Position numbers and translations under genes: made by a program. From NCBI GenBank assembly GCA_964385645.1, contig CAYLPT010000188.1, positions 1 through 64,000 of the forward strand: a stretch of 64,000 bases of DNA, in the 5' to 3' direction. Below the pieces are notes generated by a model. The model was not told where the DNA came from, made no database searches, and saw only the letters and a list, made by a program, of their open reading frames with translations. Origin of the DNA: CAYLPT01 sp964385645. Lineage in GTDB: Bacteria; Armatimonadota; Hebobacteria; Hebobacterales; Hebobacteraceae. Below, one piece after another: positions 63,265 through 64,000 of this stretch. Every line of letters starts with the position of its first letter. The first letter of the stretch is position 1.

Positions 63265-64000
63265 TTACCCAGCAAGCGCTTTCTGTGGGGCGGAGTCCCC
63301 CGCCGCCTCCCGACGCTCCCCATGCCCCAATACCCCGCCGAGGTATACCGTCGCGAGCGTCGAGAAGACCAGGGCCTGTGCGAACGCCACGACCATCCCC
63401 AGCAGCAGGTTCGGCAGCTGAACCGGCAGGAAGACCCAGTAGCGCCGCGCCAGCCCGGCAGCGAGCCCCAGCAGTATGAAGACGACCGCGTGCTCGGCCA
63501 TCATGTTGCCGAAGAGGCGGAGCGAGAGCGTCACGGGCCGGCACAGCTCCCCGATGAGGTGGATGCAGAACACGAAGGGCAGCAGGGGAAGGTAGGCGGG
63601 GCGCAGGGGCACACCTTCCACGAAGTAGCCAAGGTATCCGACCCCGTAGCGCCGGAACCCGCAACCCTGCACGACCAGGAACACGACGAGCGCGAGCGCG
63701 GCGGTGATGGTGAGGTTCGAGGTCGGAGCCATGAAGCCCGGCACGAGGCCGAAGAGGTTCATGAGGAAGATGTAGATGAACAGGGAGCCGACGAAGGGCA
63801 CATAGCCCAGCCCCTCGGGCCCAGTGATGCTCAGAACCAGGGTCCTCAGCGCGCCCACGAGCAGCTCCAGGAGCGTCTGAAGCCCTCGCGGCCGCAGGGA
63901 GGGCCGGCGGGCGCCTAGCGCGCTCAGCACCACGAGCACCAGCGCCGCCGCCAGCGACCATGCGAAGGCGAGCGCGGCGCGGCTCCTGAGCAGAGGCTCC
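63265..64000 (-). CDS. atpB: ATP synthase a subunit, 5' part beyond the window
   Basis: The frame is open to the right edge, so the N-terminus is missing; 244 residues are visible. They contain the stator Arg in TLSLRLFGNMMAEH, the preceding helix FCIHLIGELCRPVTL, and LLGMVVAFAQALVFSTLATVYLGG. Together with the c-ring it forms the ion half-channels. The internal GTG at 63939 is not the start. AtpI or AtpZ may lie outside the window. Confidence 0.92.
   Translation of the reverse strand, partial: EPLLRSRAALAFAWSLAAALVLVVLSALGARRPSLRPRGLQTLLELLVGALRTLVLSITGPEGLGYVPFVGSLFIYIFLMNLFGLVPGFMAPTSNLTITAALALVVFLVVQGCGFRRYGVGYLGYFVEGVPLRPAYLPLLPFVFCIHLIGELCRPVTLSLRLFGNMMAEHAVVFILLGLAAGLARRYWVFLPVQLPNLLLGMVVAFAQALVFSTLATVYLGGVLGHGERREAAGDSAPQKALAG

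Overview
The window is a GC-rich (about 70% by eye) bacterial chromosome segment with dense, short-spaced genes, many GTG starts and a few TTG starts. It looks like a member of the Armatimonadota or a close relative, probably from a metagenome assembly. The reasons are a DUF1559-type prepilin with the FPVFARAREAARR style N-terminus, a DUF6298 glycosidase-like protein, SLH-anchored glycosidase coding with a CsaB/DUF5693 pair, an ABC transporter coupled to DUF1854, and an atp operon that runs into murA and mreB. Taxonomy is inferred from gene style only; no rRNA is present.

Region 1 (1-16.9 kb) is accessory and metabolic. It holds a truncated GIY-YIG gene, a DUF6298 glycosidase-like protein, an SDR epimerase divergent from a nucleoside hydrolase, an ABC exporter translationally coupled to DUF1854, a creatininase-family hydrolase, a strong promoter in front of a 28-residue Cys/Lys-rich ORF, a half-size EamA protein, a membrane-fused spermidine-synthase-like protein, a secreted glycosidase whose SLH repeats lie in another frame, an EamA exporter, an amidohydrolase and several small membrane proteins. 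Region 2 (16.9-37.6 kb) holds a secreted propeller-like protein and a GH2-like protein flanked by inverted, broken prepilin starts, then a GT2-ChbG fusion divergent from a GT39 transferase, an intact prepilin, an ANTAR response regulator divergent from a GAF sensor with a degenerate kinase domain, DUF5693-csaB, a second amidohydrolase, a SpoIIE-type phosphatase and an EnvC-like M23 protein.

Region 3 (37.6-64 kb) is housekeeping: cimA, a NifU/IscU scaffold, dtd, the riboflavin operon (ribD-ribE-ribBA-ribH) headed by a small membrane protein, mfd-ricT, a Gfo/Idh/MocA oxidoreductase, rpoZ-dnaJ, rplS-lepB-rnhB, an orphan 203-residue gene, an M48 protease, and the run atpB-E-F-H-A-G-D-C-murA-mreB, whose atpB start lies beyond the right edge.

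The parts connect around the envelope. CsaB with DUF5693 would make the pyruvylated polymer that SLH repeats bind, which suits an SLH-tagged glycosidase. The GT2/ChbG, GT39, M23, MurA and MreB genes build and remodel the cell surface, and the secreted glycosidases and exporters feed a carbohydrate-scavenging lifestyle. No CRISPR array, tRNA, rRNA, complete transposon or riboswitch was recognised.
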